64,000 nt of DNA from Actinacidiphila guanduensis (GCF_900103985.1 NZ_FNIE01000014.1:124001-188000); one strand, 5' to 3'; shown: positions 52,301 through 60,965, counted from the stretch's first letter. Made by a program: numbers and translations. Notes: generated from the sequence alone by a model not told the origin.

Positions 52301-52836
52301 CCGCGACCGTGCCCTCCGCCCCCGCGACCACCAGCGCCTCGGCGACCCCCTCGGCGACGGCCACCGCCACGACGCCCACCACCCCGCCGAGCCCCACCCT
52401 CAGCCCGAGCACGGCGGCCGCTCCCCCGGCCACCGCCGTCTCCTCACCGACGGCCGACCCGGTCACCACCGTGCCGAGCCCGCCCGACCGGGGCAAGGGC
52501 GCGGCCGGGCCCAAGGTGCAGTCCGTACGGGTCACCCAGTCCGGCTGCGGCACAGGCAAGCAATCAACCGCCACCGCGACGGTCGTCGTGAACTACGACG
52601 GGACGGCCGCCGGCACCCTGCGCCTGACCTGGTGGCAGGGCGCGAACCCGAGCCCGCAGGGGGCGGTGAGCCGGCCGACGCAGACCGCGCACTTCCCGAA
52701 GGGCTCGCACAGCTACACGCTGACCGACACCTTCACCTTCACGCCCGACGCGGCGCACCCGTACGTCGGCCTCAGCATGGCCACGACGCCGGGCGCGGCC
52801 GCCGGGAACGGCTCGTTCGCCCTCGTCTGCCACTGA
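49333..52836 (+). CDS. Giant Ala/Pro/Thr-rich membrane protein with C-terminal Ig-like domain
   Basis: A 1,167-residue protein of unusual build. Residues 1 to about 940 are low-complexity, dominated by Ala, Pro, Thr, Gly, Asp and Glu with scattered Lys/Arg patches; degenerate repeats such as QADAAQADAAQADGAK and ADG(N/D)(K/N)TA-AGT-AP recur. A basic stop (KRFGRRALVI) and one hydrophobic helix (ITAGAVIAVVAVVVAVATAA) near 950-970 predict an N-in single-pass topology. Outside are a Thr/Pro/Ser linker and a C-terminal beta domain of about 110 residues with a likely disulfide (SGCGTGK... and ...LVCH). GTG 49333 has GCGAGGGGCGG. Internal starts are possible. Function unknown. Confidence 0.75.
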   Translation: MDDHDGTGIPGDDKGAAEQPRPHTRRARVPAPRTKATPRATAAPATRRATPSIPRQSAPAAATSEEGPAEQPNGPKGRGSSVAEAATPAAGKDARPPAPAHEGSADRPNGPESRESSVAEGAAAPGAPTASTASEGEPAQAGNAAAAATKKAQADTAQAADAATRPARSRGGQADAAATGPHASSAAPADASSEPTQSPAAQTANAESPDKPNRAEEAQASAATPREAGAPGKPTQGQDVPADAAEATAAPATDGSAPVPGTSTQGENVQADAAQADAAQADGAKPADAPAPDKPVQEQAEPEAGRPFLASRIRRLSNVIPALGTRATKAKPLSKGVPARPARPAMPAQPMRPAQPAVPAQPAEAAPGDVDKAAPVTPEAANPAGSVSATTAPADGGKTAPATPAAPPAAPDDAAPANAETATPAGQPVPADIDKATPVSPAPRQATPARKASASKPRKASPARQAGTPGAKATAKSDTAPADGNKTAPAGTTAPTTTPDNTAASSEATVPADQTAATSTKATANPGTAAPADTTPADGDNTASAGTAAPTAAADQAAATSGKAAPAGATTAAPADQAAANGAEATAVSAATPAEGAAAVPDKAASAQAADPTAEAAAGEEPAQSKAAAGAGKAVPAADDVAVPAEGDSAGAAGTAAPAGAVPAGQKAAAAPAGKRSKAPRKGAVSATVGAKATDAQQAPAEGADTASQATGDQTRTTGEATAGEARTTSEAAAGARAHDQPSDTDATAARTTSAAKQRRSAAKPAVKAVRKQPGTPRAKAVAAAAAEAVAQEQPGTVPAQNASAAEGTDATPQAAAPEAGSAVSPTEATAPATPDAAPATPDATPPSATAAPASEATPEPSAQPAQAEQPGAAEPAAPTSPPAQGEPTAPAAQGEPSEPAAPSEPAAPVRVIIPLQPLTPPEAPGGEGAGPAGEAPKRFGRRALVITAGAVIAVVAVVVAVATAASGGGDSGGKDKAAPSASASQVQAPATVPSAPATTSASATPSATATATTPTTPPSPTLSPSTAAAPPATAVSSPTADPVTTVPSPPDRGKGAAGPKVQSVRVTQSGCGTGKQSTATATVVVNYDGTAAGTLRLTWWQGANPSPQGAVSRPTQTAHFPKGSHSYTLTDTFTFTPDAAHPYVGLSMATTPGAAAGNGSFALVCH

Positions 52837-52918
52837 GTCCGCGTCCGCCCCTGCCGCCGCGACCAGGCGGCGGGGGCACCGCCCGCGCCCGCGCGATACG
52901 AACGCGCGTGCGACCCTT

Positions 52919-52967
52919 GCATGTGAAATGTCCGTTTTTCTGTGATGGCATGGCACCATCGCATGTG
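52919..52967 (+). promoter_or_regulatory. Repeat-containing promoter region of the SpoIIE gene
   Basis: An AT-rich island with two direct GCATGTG copies (52919 and 52961), a TCCGTTTTTC tract and a small hairpin GATGG-CCATC (52944-52960), 30-80 bases before the SpoIIE start. It is probably the promoter; no sigma type can be assigned. Confidence 0.4.
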
Positions 52968-52996
52968 TGATCCGGGTAACGGGACGGGAGCACCTG

Positions 52997-55180
52997 ATGG
53001 ATGATCCCATCACGTCACCGAGCGGTTCCGACGAGACCGACCTGTCAGCGCTCAGCCACGCCCTAGGAGAGGCGGCGAGCGGTGCGCACGGTCGGAACGG
53101 AGCCGGCGGCGGCGCTGGTGGCGCGGGGCCGGCCGGGGGCGGGCCGCTCGACGCCCACGGCGACTCCGAGCAGATCCTCGGCGCCGTGACGGTCGACCGG
53201 GACCTGCGGATCATCAGCGCCAACCTGGACGCGCCCTGCTTCGACGGCCTGACCGCGCTGCCGGGCGAGCCGTTCGCGGCCCTGCTGCCGCACGCCGACG
53301 TCCCGGCGGTCACCCACCGCATGCGGCGGGTGCTGGAGACCGGCGTGCCGCACGTGGCCCGGGTGCAGCGACTCCCGAAAGCGGACAAGTCCGACCTCGT
53401 GGTGTCGCTGAGCATCCTGCCCTCGGCACCGCCGGAGGACGGGCTGACCATCTCGTTCATCGACATGGCCCGCCGGCTGCACCTGTACGCGGCCGCCACC
53501 TCGATCGGCACCACGCTGGACGTCGGCGAGACCGCCCGCGCGCTGGCCGCCTCGCTGCTGCCGTGGGGCGACGTGGCGGCGGTGTCGCTGGACTACGACG
53601 TGTGGACCGGCGAGCACATCGAGGACCGGGCGCGGCTGCGGCGGGCCGCCCTCGCCCCGGACCGGGCCTGGCCGGAGGGCTTCCTGACCACCGGCCGCAA
53701 CCTGCCGGAGGAGGCCGCGGTCTTCCTCGGCCGCACCCGGCGGCACGACCGGTACGGCGCCTTCGTCCTGCCGGACCGGGAGGCGATAGAGAAGGCGCTC
53801 GGCAACGACCCGCGGCTGATCCGTGCCCTGGTGCCCGACGACGGGCCGCTGACGGTGGCGTGCGTGCCTCTGGTGGTGGAGGACGCCGCCGGGGACGACG
53901 AGGGGCCCATCGTGCTCGGTGTGGCCGAGGTGTGGCGCCGCCCCGGCGGGCCGCAGGGGCCCTTCGGCGAGGACCTGATCGACATCAAGGAGCTGGTCGT
54001 CAAGACCGCCAAGCACGTCGACAACGCCCGCCGCCACCAGCGCGAGCACACCCAGGTGCTGGCGTTGCAGCGCCGCCTGCTGCCGCCGCTGCCGTCCGGC
54101 ACGATCGAGGTCGCGCACGCCTATGAGCCGACCACGCCGGACAGCGCGGGCGTCGGCGGAGACTGGGTGTCGAGCTTCCCGCTGGCCGGCGGCGGCACCG
54201 CGCTGGTCGTCGGGGACGTGGTGGGCCACGGGCTGGGCGCGGCGGCCTCGATGGGCCAGCTGTCGATGGAGGCGCGGGCGCACCTGTCGGCGGGGCTGCC
54301 GCCGGACCAGGTGCTCGCCCGGCTGGACGAGACCGTGGCGCTGCTGGACGAGTCGGAGACCGGCTTCGCGGCCGGCTACAGCGCGCTGAACAGCACCTGC
54401 TGCGTGGTCTGCTACGACCCGGTGGACCACCTGTGCACGATGTGCAACGCGGGGAACCTGCCGCCGATCCTGGTGCACCCGGACGGGCGGGCCGAGCTGG
54501 TGGCGCCGCCGGCCCACTCGGGCCTGGGCACCACGTTCGCCACCCGCGAGCCCTTCACCGTCCACGAGTTCACCGCCGAGCCGGGCTCGCTGCTCGCCCT
54601 CTACACCGACGGCCTGGTCGAGGACCCCTCGCGGACGATAGACGAGGGCATCGGCGCGCTGATGCGCGCGGTGGCCCGGATAGCCCCGGGCGACAACCTC
54701 ACCGAGGCCGTCCGCCACGCGGTGGCCGAGCTGACCCCCGAGCGGCCCCTGCTGCGCGACGACGTGACGCTGATGGTGGCCCGCATGCACGGCCGCCCCG
54801 AGCACGACGCGGCCACGCTCGCGGTCCCCTCCGCCGATTTCGGCGCGGTCTCCCGGGCCCGGGACCTGACCGTCCGGCGGCTGTCCGAGTGGGGCCTGGT
54901 CGACCGGGTGCACGAGGCGTCGCTGGTGGTCAGCGAGCTGGTGACGAACGCGCTGCGGCACGGCGGCCCCGATGTCACGCTGCGGCTGATCAGGACCGAC
55001 ACCCGGCGGGTGGTGTGCGAGGTGCGCGACCACGGCAACGGCCGCCCGTGGCTGCACCGCGTGGACCCGCTGGGCGAGGGCGGCCGCGGCCTGCTCCTGG
55101 TCCACAAGCTCAGCACCCGCTGGGGCGTGCGGTGGGGCGCGGAGGGGGCGAAGACGACATGGGCGGAGATCGCGGCGTGA
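52997..55180 (+). CDS. PAS-GAF-SpoIIE phosphatase with HATPase domain
   Basis: A 727-residue soluble regulator. After a Gly/Ala-rich lead, a PAS domain spans about 60-150 (ILGAVTVDRDLRIISANLD), GAF 165-335, a PP2C/SpoIIE phosphatase 345-590 with metal Asp in GVGGDWVSSFPL, VVGDVVGHGLGAAASM and LLRDDVTLMV, and a C-terminal RsbW-like ATPase 600-727 (VVSELVTNALRHGG; DHGNGRPWL; GGRGLLLVHKLSTRWG). This is the common Streptomyces partner-switch architecture that dephosphorylates anti-anti-sigma factors. ATG 52997 has GGGAG; GTG 52967 is an alternative. No anti-anti-sigma gene is adjacent. Confidence 0.92.
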   Translation: MDDPITSPSGSDETDLSALSHALGEAASGAHGRNGAGGGAGGAGPAGGGPLDAHGDSEQILGAVTVDRDLRIISANLDAPCFDGLTALPGEPFAALLPHADVPAVTHRMRRVLETGVPHVARVQRLPKADKSDLVVSLSILPSAPPEDGLTISFIDMARRLHLYAAATSIGTTLDVGETARALAASLLPWGDVAAVSLDYDVWTGEHIEDRARLRRAALAPDRAWPEGFLTTGRNLPEEAAVFLGRTRRHDRYGAFVLPDREAIEKALGNDPRLIRALVPDDGPLTVACVPLVVEDAAGDDEGPIVLGVAEVWRRPGGPQGPFGEDLIDIKELVVKTAKHVDNARRHQREHTQVLALQRRLLPPLPSGTIEVAHAYEPTTPDSAGVGGDWVSSFPLAGGGTALVVGDVVGHGLGAAASMGQLSMEARAHLSAGLPPDQVLARLDETVALLDESETGFAAGYSALNSTCCVVCYDPVDHLCTMCNAGNLPPILVHPDGRAELVAPPAHSGLGTTFATREPFTVHEFTAEPGSLLALYTDGLVEDPSRTIDEGIGALMRAVARIAPGDNLTEAVRHAVAELTPERPLLRDDVTLMVARMHGRPEHDAATLAVPSADFGAVSRARDLTVRRLSEWGLVDRVHEASLVVSELVTNALRHGGPDVTLRLIRTDTRRVVCEVRDHGNGRPWLHRVDPLGEGGRGLLLVHKLSTRWGVRWGAEGAKTTWAEIAA

Positions 55181-55499
55181 GCCCGCGGCGCACGGGGACG
55201 GCGCGGGGCTCCCGGGCTCCCGGGGGAGGCTTCCCCCGGCCCGTACCGGTGGCCGTCGAGGCGGGCGCCTGCCACCGCACGGAGGCTCCCCTGGACCGGC
55301 ACCGCAGATCGGACCAGCCGCACCGGCTGAGCGACCACCGCCACGGAGACCGGCCCGGCGGCACGGCCCCAGCGACCGGCGTCACGGAGCCGCGCCGGGG
55401 ACCAGCCTGAGGCCCGGTGTCGAAGAACGGTGCCGGGCAGCGGCCCAGTGGCAGACCGCCGTCGGGAACCAGCACCGGAAACCGGTCCGAGGGACCGCC
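55181..55499. other. Gap between convergent genes with a weak hairpin
   Basis: 319 bases without a supported gene. GCCCGG (55412-55417) and CCGGGC (55433-55438) could form a weak terminator shared by the SpoIIE and polyketide synthase genes. Confidence 0.35.
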
Positions 55500-56675
55500 C
55501 TACAGCCACTCCCCTTCGAGGGCGGTCGCGGTGAGGCCGGGGGCGGCCGCGTAGAGCACCGTGCGGGAGCCGGGCGCGGGGGCGGTGCGGTGGGCGCGGG
55601 CGAGGATGTCGAAGACGGCGGCGCCGCCGCGGTTGCCGGTGGCGTAGCTGTCCCAGCTGTGGGCGAGCAGCCCGTCCGGCCAGGAGTCCGGCATGGTCTG
55701 CTTCATGTATTCGAGGACGCGGGTGCCGCCGGGGTGGGCGAGCAGCAGGTCGGGGTGCCAGGCCTCCTCGGGGTGGCGGCGGCGCAGCCACTCCCACATC
55801 GCGAGGACGGTGCGCTGCACGGCCCGCGGGCCGGAGCGGTCCATGACGAAGTGCACGCCGTCGGCGCGGGTGTGCAGCCGGTGCAGGTCGCTGGTGTCGT
55901 GCAGGGTGTGGTGCCAGGAGGCGTCCAGCCGCAGCGCGGCCCCCGGGCGGGGCCGCCCGGTGACGACGGCGGCGACCGCGGTGTCGGCGAAGAGCAGCCG
56001 CGTGATCAGCGACTCAAGGGTGTCGTCCAGCGGCTGGTAGGTGGTGCTCAGCGCCTCGGAGACGACGACGAGGACGGTGCGGTCGGGGTCGGCGGCGACC
56101 AGGTCGGCGGCCAGGGCGAGCGAGCGGGTGCCGGCGATGCAGGCCCACTGGCTGGCGGGCAGTAGCAGGACGTCGTCGCGCAGCGGCAGCCGGTTGGCGA
56201 GGGAGACGTCCAGGCCGGGCAGCGCGGGGGTGGTGGAATGGCTGGTGATCAGGCAGTCCACGTCGGCGGCGGTGATCCCGGCGTCCGCCAGCGCGCGGCG
56301 GGCGGCCCGCTCCCCGTACTCCTGCACGGCGGTCCACGCGGGCCCGTTGCGCTCCTCGATCGTCCGGGGGCCGGGCACGCTGTGCAGGGCGCCCACGATG
56401 CGGTCGATGTCGGCCTTGCCGAAGTCCTCGGCGGCCAGCGCGGCGCGTGCGGCGGCCTCGTCGGGCGCGCGCAGCCCGCCGTCGGCCAGCGCGGACTGCT
56501 CCGCGAGCGGCCGCATCCAGTGCCGGACGGTGATGCCGGTGCTCGCGGCTATGCCGTCGATCCGGGAGAGCCAGGGCGCACTCGGGTGCCGCACCCGTAC
56601 GTCCTTGAGGATGTCCTCGGTGGTGACGGCGAACTCGCCCGCGACGACGGCCGGCGGAAACACGTAGGCAGGCAC
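55500..56675 (-). CDS. Type III polyketide synthase (chalcone synthase family)
   Basis: A 391-residue thiolase-fold enzyme. The Cys-His-Asn triad reads Cys179 in SQWACIAGTRS, His314 in LLAHPGGTRVLEY and Asn348 in SYATGNRGGAA, with the same spacing as chalcone synthases. EALSTTYQPLDDTLESLITRLLFADTAVAAVVTG is the dimer/loop region. Residues about 58-108 form an extra segment relative to plant-like enzymes. It would condense malonyl-CoA onto a starter to give a small polyketide. GTG 56675 has GAGGAGG. It is divergent from a medium-chain reductase that may tailor the product. Confidence 0.85.
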   Translation of the reverse strand: MPAYVFPPAVVAGEFAVTTEDILKDVRVRHPSAPWLSRIDGIAASTGITVRHWMRPLAEQSALADGGLRAPDEAAARAALAAEDFGKADIDRIVGALHSVPGPRTIEERNGPAWTAVQEYGERAARRALADAGITAADVDCLITSHSTTPALPGLDVSLANRLPLRDDVLLLPASQWACIAGTRSLALAADLVAADPDRTVLVVVSEALSTTYQPLDDTLESLITRLLFADTAVAAVVTGRPRPGAALRLDASWHHTLHDTSDLHRLHTRADGVHFVMDRSGPRAVQRTVLAMWEWLRRRHPEEAWHPDLLLAHPGGTRVLEYMKQTMPDSWPDGLLAHSWDSYATGNRGGAAVFDILARAHRTAPAPGSRTVLYAAAPGLTATALEGEWL

Positions 56676-56785
56676 GGGGCCCTCCTCAAAACGACGGTGG
56701 TGGACGTCCGTGTGACGGCGGGGGACCCATGGCTCCGCGGCCGCTCTTGCATTGTGTCCCACGAGAACACCAATCGGCGTGAAAA

Positions 56786-56801
56786 GTGACAGAACTGACA
56801 C
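56786..56801. promoter_or_regulatory. Candidate dyad between the PKS and reductase genes
   Basis: GTGACAGAACTGACAC has the symmetric form GTG-n-CAG-nn-CTG-n-CAC and lies in the AT-richer part of the 349-base divergent intergenic region 56676-57024, which shows no gene. It may be a regulator site for the divergent pair. Confidence 0.4.
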
Positions 56802-57024
56802 GCCACCTCTTTTGCTGATCTTCCGCCCTTGCTCGTTTCCGGGCGCGATCCGAGCCGCAGGCTCACGGGCATCCCCCCGGGGAAGCGGTCGGGCCCGGGG
56901 CGTGCACTCGCGGGCACCCTTGTGTCCGGGGCCGGGCTTGACCCTGACGTGCGGGGCAGGGCTTACGGTCCCCCCGTCCCGCGGCCGCTGCCGCCGCCCC
57001 CAACTCCCCTGCTGGAGTCCGCAC

Positions 57025-58056
57025 ATGACGCTGCCGCCGTCCCTGCCCGCCCTGTCGCGCGAGGTGCGTCTCGTCGCCCGCCCCCGGGCCCTGCCCGCGC
57101 CCGAGCACTTCGCCGTGGCCGAGGTGCCGCTGCAGGGCCCCGCACCCGGCCACGTCCTGGTCAGGAACCGCTACTTCCTCGTCTTCCCCGGCCTGCGCAC
57201 GCTGATGGGCGAGGAGAGCGCCGGGGTGCCGCTGCCGCCGCTGCGCCCGGGCGACACCGTGTTCGGTCCCGCGGTGGGCGAGGTGGTGGTGGCGCCGCCG
57301 GGCGGCCAACTGCGCGCCGGGGACCGGGTGATGCACCTGCGCGGCTGGCGGGAGTACGCCGAGGTGGCCGCCGGGGAGTGCGTGCCGCTCGGCGGCGAAC
57401 TTCCCGAAGTGGCGTACCTCAACCAGGGCGTGGCCGCGTACGGCGCGCTGACCCGGCTGGCCGCCGTACGGACCGGCGATGTGGTCCTGGTCACGGGGGC
57501 CGCCGGCGCGGTGGGCTCGATGGCCGGGCAGATCGCGCGACTGCTGGGCGCGGGGCGGGTGATCGGGACGACGGGTTCGCCGCGCAAGGCCGAGCGGCTG
57601 ACCGGGGAACTCGGCTACGACGCCGTCGTCCTGCGCGGCTCGGGCTCCTTCGCGGACCGGCTGACCGAGGCGGCACCCGACGGCATCGACGTCCTGCTCG
57701 ACACCGTGGCGGGCGAACAGCTGACCGCCGCGGTCGCCGCGGCCCGGCCGGGCGCCCGTTTCGCCCTGGTCGGCGCCCTGTCGGGCCAGCTCTCCGCCCG
57801 GCGCGCGGGCGGCAGCGCCCCCACCACGCTCGACGCGTACCGCCTCGTCATCCAGGGCGTCTCCCTGCGCGGCTACCGCGGCACGGACCACCCCGACGTC
57901 CCCGCCGAATGGACCCGCCACCTCGCCACCTGGCTCCGCACGAAGGCGATCACTTTCCCCCACACCCTGATCCCGGGCCTCACCGACGCCCCTCAGGCGC
58001 TCCAAGACCTCCTCAAGGGCGCCCACTTCGGCCCGGTGATCGTCCAACTGCCGTAA
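57025..58056 (+). CDS. Medium-chain reductase (2-alkenal/prostaglandin-reductase type)
   Basis: A 343-residue zinc-free medium-chain dehydrogenase. REVRLVARPRALPAPEHFAVAEVPL, VRNRYFLVFPGLRTLMG, VLVTGAAGAVGSMAGQIARLLGAGRVIGTTGSPRKAERL (NADPH loop) and LLDTVAGEQLTAAVAAARPGARFALVGALSGQ are the double-bond reductase pattern. ATG 57025 has CTGGAG. Lying back to back with the type III PKS, it could reduce a polyketide double bond, though detoxification is equally possible. Confidence 0.87.
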   Translation: MTLPPSLPALSREVRLVARPRALPAPEHFAVAEVPLQGPAPGHVLVRNRYFLVFPGLRTLMGEESAGVPLPPLRPGDTVFGPAVGEVVVAPPGGQLRAGDRVMHLRGWREYAEVAAGECVPLGGELPEVAYLNQGVAAYGALTRLAAVRTGDVVLVTGAAGAVGSMAGQIARLLGAGRVIGTTGSPRKAERLTGELGYDAVVLRGSGSFADRLTEAAPDGIDVLLDTVAGEQLTAAVAAARPGARFALVGALSGQLSARRAGGSAPTTLDAYRLVIQGVSLRGYRGTDHPDVPAEWTRHLATWLRTKAITFPHTLIPGLTDAPQALQDLLKGAHFGPVIVQLP

Positions 58057-58174
58057 GGATCGCGGACGCTGGGAAGCCTGCTGGTCCGCACCGAGAAGGT
58101 CTTGGGGCGCCGCGAGATGACGTGGAGCCCTGCCCCGGGCGTAACTTGGGGCCTCGGGGAGCGGGGAGGGGATC

Positions 58175-58567
58175 GTGCGGATCGGTGAGGCGGCTGCCGC
58201 GGCGGGGACGACGGCCAGGGCGCTGCGGTACTACGAGCAGCGCGGGCTGCTCGCGGCGCCGGCGCGGTCGGCGTCCGGGCAACGCGAGTACGGGGAGGGC
58301 GAGGTGGCCCGCGTGCGGGTCATCCGCGACATGCTCGCGCTGGGCTTCACGGTCACGGACCTGTGCTCCTGCGCCGACCGGCTCCACCTGCTGGAGCGGG
58401 ATCCCGCCCCCCGCTGCGGCTCCGTCGATCCCGCGGACCCCGCCTCCGGCGTGGTGGGCCGTCGCCTTGCCGCCCTGGACGCCGAGATCACCCGGCTGAC
58501 CGCCCTGCGCGAGAACCTCGCCCGCCGCGCCTCGGGCGAGCCCGCGGACCGCACGGCGGCGCCGTAA
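58175..58567 (+). CDS. MerR-family transcriptional regulator
   Basis: A 130-residue regulator. IGEAAAAAGTTARALRYYEQRGLLAAPARSASGQREYGEGEVARVRVIRDMLALGFTVTDL is the MerR helix-turn-helix and wing. The C-terminal part has a dimer helix and one Cys cluster (DLCSCADRL and PAPRCGS), so metal or thiol sensing is possible. GTG 58175 has GGGGAGGG. It follows the reductase gene by 118 bases. Confidence 0.87.
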   Translation: MRIGEAAAAAGTTARALRYYEQRGLLAAPARSASGQREYGEGEVARVRVIRDMLALGFTVTDLCSCADRLHLLERDPAPRCGSVDPADPASGVVGRRLAALDAEITRLTALRENLARRASGEPADRTAAP

Positions 58568-58612
58568 CCGTACGGGGCGGGCCGGCACCGCGCCGGCGCG
58601 GCCGACGTACGG
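58568..58612. terminator. Compound hairpin between convergent genes
   Basis: Outer arms CCGTAC (58568) and GTACGG (58607-58612) enclose an inner GCCGGC-accgc-GCCGGC hairpin at 58581-58597. It begins right at the merR stop and faces the hydrolase gene end. Confidence 0.55.
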
Positions 58613-58679
58613 ACCCCGCTGCAACCGCGACGCGGAACCCAGCGGCCCGTACCGTTCGCCTCTGCCGTCCTGCCCGCTC

Positions 58680-59636
58680 TCACCGGCCTGCGGGCATGCC
58701 GGTGGCGGATACGGGGGCGGCGAGGTGGGCGTCGAAGAAGGCGCCGAGGGCCGAAGCGGCCTGGTCGACGTAGCGCGGCACGTCGTACAGGTCGTAGTGG
58801 CCGGCGCCTTCCACGACCCGCAGGCTCTTGTCGCAATCGGCCCGCCGGAACAGCTCGTATCCGTCGCGGTAGGACCCGAAGCTGCCGACCCGGTCGCCCA
58901 CGACGACCTGTAGGGGCTGGGTCAGCAGCTCCTCGACCAGGTGGAAGGCGTCGAAGGCGATCACCGGGGCGACGCTGACGAACCGCAATCGGTTGGCCGA
59001 GCGCGGGTGCTCACCGCGGGGTGTGCGGTAGTAGTCCACTGCTTCGAGCACATCGGCGTCGGTGATTCCGGCCGCGCGTGCCTCCTCGGGGCTGTCGGGG
59101 ACCCATGGGCGGATCCCGGGCTGTCCGCCGCGGGCCTCGATCGTGCGCTGCCGGCCGACCTCCTCCAGCAGCCGTACCGTGTTCTCGCGGCTGCCCGCGC
59201 CCTCTCGCCGGGCCCGGCCGATGCTGATCGGCGCCACCACGCCCACCGCGGCGATGCGATGGTCGGTCATGGCCGCGTTGACCGCGTATCCCCCACCCGC
59301 GCAGACGCCCAGCACGCCGATCCGCTCCTCGTCGACGTACCCGAGCGTGGTCAGATGGTCGACCGCGCACCGGATGTCCTCCACCCGCGAGGCGGGCTCC
59401 TCCAGGTGGCGGGGCTCACCGCCGCTCTCCCCCTGGTAGGAGGCGTCGAAGGCGAGGGCGACGTACCCGCGCCGCGCCATCTCGGCCGCGTACAGCCCCG
59501 CGGTCTGCTCCTTGACGCCGTTCCCGGGATGGACGCAGACGACGGCGGCGTAGGTCCCGGCCGGATCGAAGCCGGCAGGCAGGTGGAGGATGCCGGCGAT
59601 CTCAAGGTGCCGGTTGGGGAAGGTGATCGTTTCCAT
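58680..59636 (-). CDS. Alpha/beta hydrolase, dienelactone-hydrolase-like
   Basis: A 318-residue hydrolase. The elbow GVLGVCAGGGYAVNA has Cys rather than Ser as the probable nucleophile, as in dienelactone hydrolases. VVCVHPGNGVKEQTAGLYA gives the oxyanion strand, ASYQGESGGEPRHLE the lid, and GAGHYDLYD the catalytic His region. ATG at 59636. It is divergent from an AraC gene 73 bases away, which may control it. Substrate unknown. Confidence 0.85.
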   Translation of the reverse strand: METITFPNRHLEIAGILHLPAGFDPAGTYAAVVCVHPGNGVKEQTAGLYAAEMARRGYVALAFDASYQGESGGEPRHLEEPASRVEDIRCAVDHLTTLGYVDEERIGVLGVCAGGGYAVNAAMTDHRIAAVGVVAPISIGRARREGAGSRENTVRLLEEVGRQRTIEARGGQPGIRPWVPDSPEEARAAGITDADVLEAVDYYRTPRGEHPRSANRLRFVSVAPVIAFDAFHLVEELLTQPLQVVVGDRVGSFGSYRDGYELFRRADCDKSLRVVEGAGHYDLYDVPRYVDQAASALGAFFDAHLAAPVSATGMPAGR

Positions 59637-59709
59637 GCCTTCATCCTGATCACCGGCCACGGGACTTTGAATGCTTGCCCGTGCCCCGTTGTTGTTCGAG
59701 AATCCCACC

Positions 59710-60672
59710 ATGGCGCGTGACCCCGTCTCCGAAGTGCTCGATCTTGTCGACGCGCGCTGCGTGATCACCGGCGGTCTGCGGGCGGGCGGGCAGTGGTGGC
59801 ACCGCTCGCGACCCGGCGCGGCGGTCAAGATCGACGCCGTGGTGAGCGGCTCGTGCCGGCTGATCGCCGACGATCGGGCGCCCCTGCTACTCGGCCCGGG
59901 GGACGCCGCCGTGCTCTGCGGCGTCGACACCGCCGTCCTGTGCAGCGATCCGGGCCCGGACCCCCAAGCGGGCCCTCACATGGATCAGGAGCCGACGCGG
60001 GAGACGGGCTTCTTCTCGCGCATCGGCGCGGGCGAGCCCGAGGTGGTCGTCATCGGCGGACACGTCGAGCTCGACCCGGCGTCGGCGGACCTGTTCACGT
60101 CGGCGCTTCCGCCCGTCCTCCACGCACCGGCCGCGGACGCCGAAGCGGCCGGGATGCGGCGCCTGCTGGAGCGGATCGTCGAGGAGAACGACACCGACCG
60201 CGCCGGGGCCCGCTTCGCCGCCGACCAGTACGCCCAGCTCCTGCTCCTCGAAGCACTCCGCACCGTGCTGCGGCACGAAGCGGCCGCCCCGCCCGGCTGG
60301 CTGCGCCTGCTGACGGACCCCCGGCTGCGCCCCGCGGTCCGCCTCATGCACGCCGATCCCGGCCGCGCCTGGCAGCTTCCCGAACTCGCCGCCGCCGCGC
60401 ACATGTCCCGCAGCCACTTCGCCCGCCGGTTCGCGCACGTGTCGGGGCAACCGCCCCTGACGTACCTGTCCCACTGGCGCGTCCGGCTCGCCCAACGCGC
60501 CCTGCGGACGTCCGACACCACCGTCGCGGCACTGGCACAGCAGCTCGGCTACGCATCCGAGAGCTCGTTCAGCCACGCCTTCACCCGCGTGACCGGCACC
60601 TCCCCGTCCCGCTACCGGCGCGGCGCCGCACCTCGGAACGGTCCCCGACCCGGTGGCCCGCCCCAGGACTGA
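59710..60672 (+). CDS. AraC-family transcriptional regulator (cupin type)
   Basis: About 320 residues. An N-terminal cupin-like ligand domain (residues 1-195, GGQWWHRSRPGAAVKIDAVVSGSCRLIADD, GPGDAAVL) precedes two AraC helix-turn-helices: LPELAAAAHMSRSHFARRFAHVSGQPPLTYLSHWRVRLAQRALR and VAALAQQLGYASESSFSHAFTRVTGTSPSRYRR. ATG 59710 is taken; an in-frame ATG at 59671 is possible. It likely activates the divergent hydrolase. Confidence 0.88.
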   Translation: MARDPVSEVLDLVDARCVITGGLRAGGQWWHRSRPGAAVKIDAVVSGSCRLIADDRAPLLLGPGDAAVLCGVDTAVLCSDPGPDPQAGPHMDQEPTRETGFFSRIGAGEPEVVVIGGHVELDPASADLFTSALPPVLHAPAADAEAAGMRRLLERIVEENDTDRAGARFAADQYAQLLLLEALRTVLRHEAAAPPGWLRLLTDPRLRPAVRLMHADPGRAWQLPELAAAAHMSRSHFARRFAHVSGQPPLTYLSHWRVRLAQRALRTSDTTVAALAQQLGYASESSFSHAFTRVTGTSPSRYRRGAAPRNGPRPGGPPQD

Positions 60673-60852
60673 AACCGAGCTGCCCGGCGCCCGTGCGCAC
60701 GGCGGACACGGCCGGGGAAGCCGTGACGAGCCGCCCGGCACCGCCTCGTCCCCACCCGCAACGCCGCTCCAATACCCCCGGCCGATCTGCCCGTTCGGAT
60801 CCGGAGACCGTGCACTTTTGGTCTGCGTGGCTCAACTCCGCTCCCCTGCTGC

Positions 60853-60870
60853 CCCTGCCAACTGGCAGGG
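60853..60870 (+). terminator. Hairpin after the araC gene
   Basis: CCCTGCC-AACT-GGCAGGG is a perfect seven-base-pair stem with a tetraloop, about 180 bases after the araC stop and about 95 before the next gene. No U-run. Confidence 0.45.
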
Positions 60871-60965
60871 TGGCCGTACAAAGTCCACACCCGCGTGAGC
60901 GGCCCGCGCCCCACCCGAGGTGGGGAGCGGCACACGGGTGACGTCAACTGCCGCCTGGAGTACGT

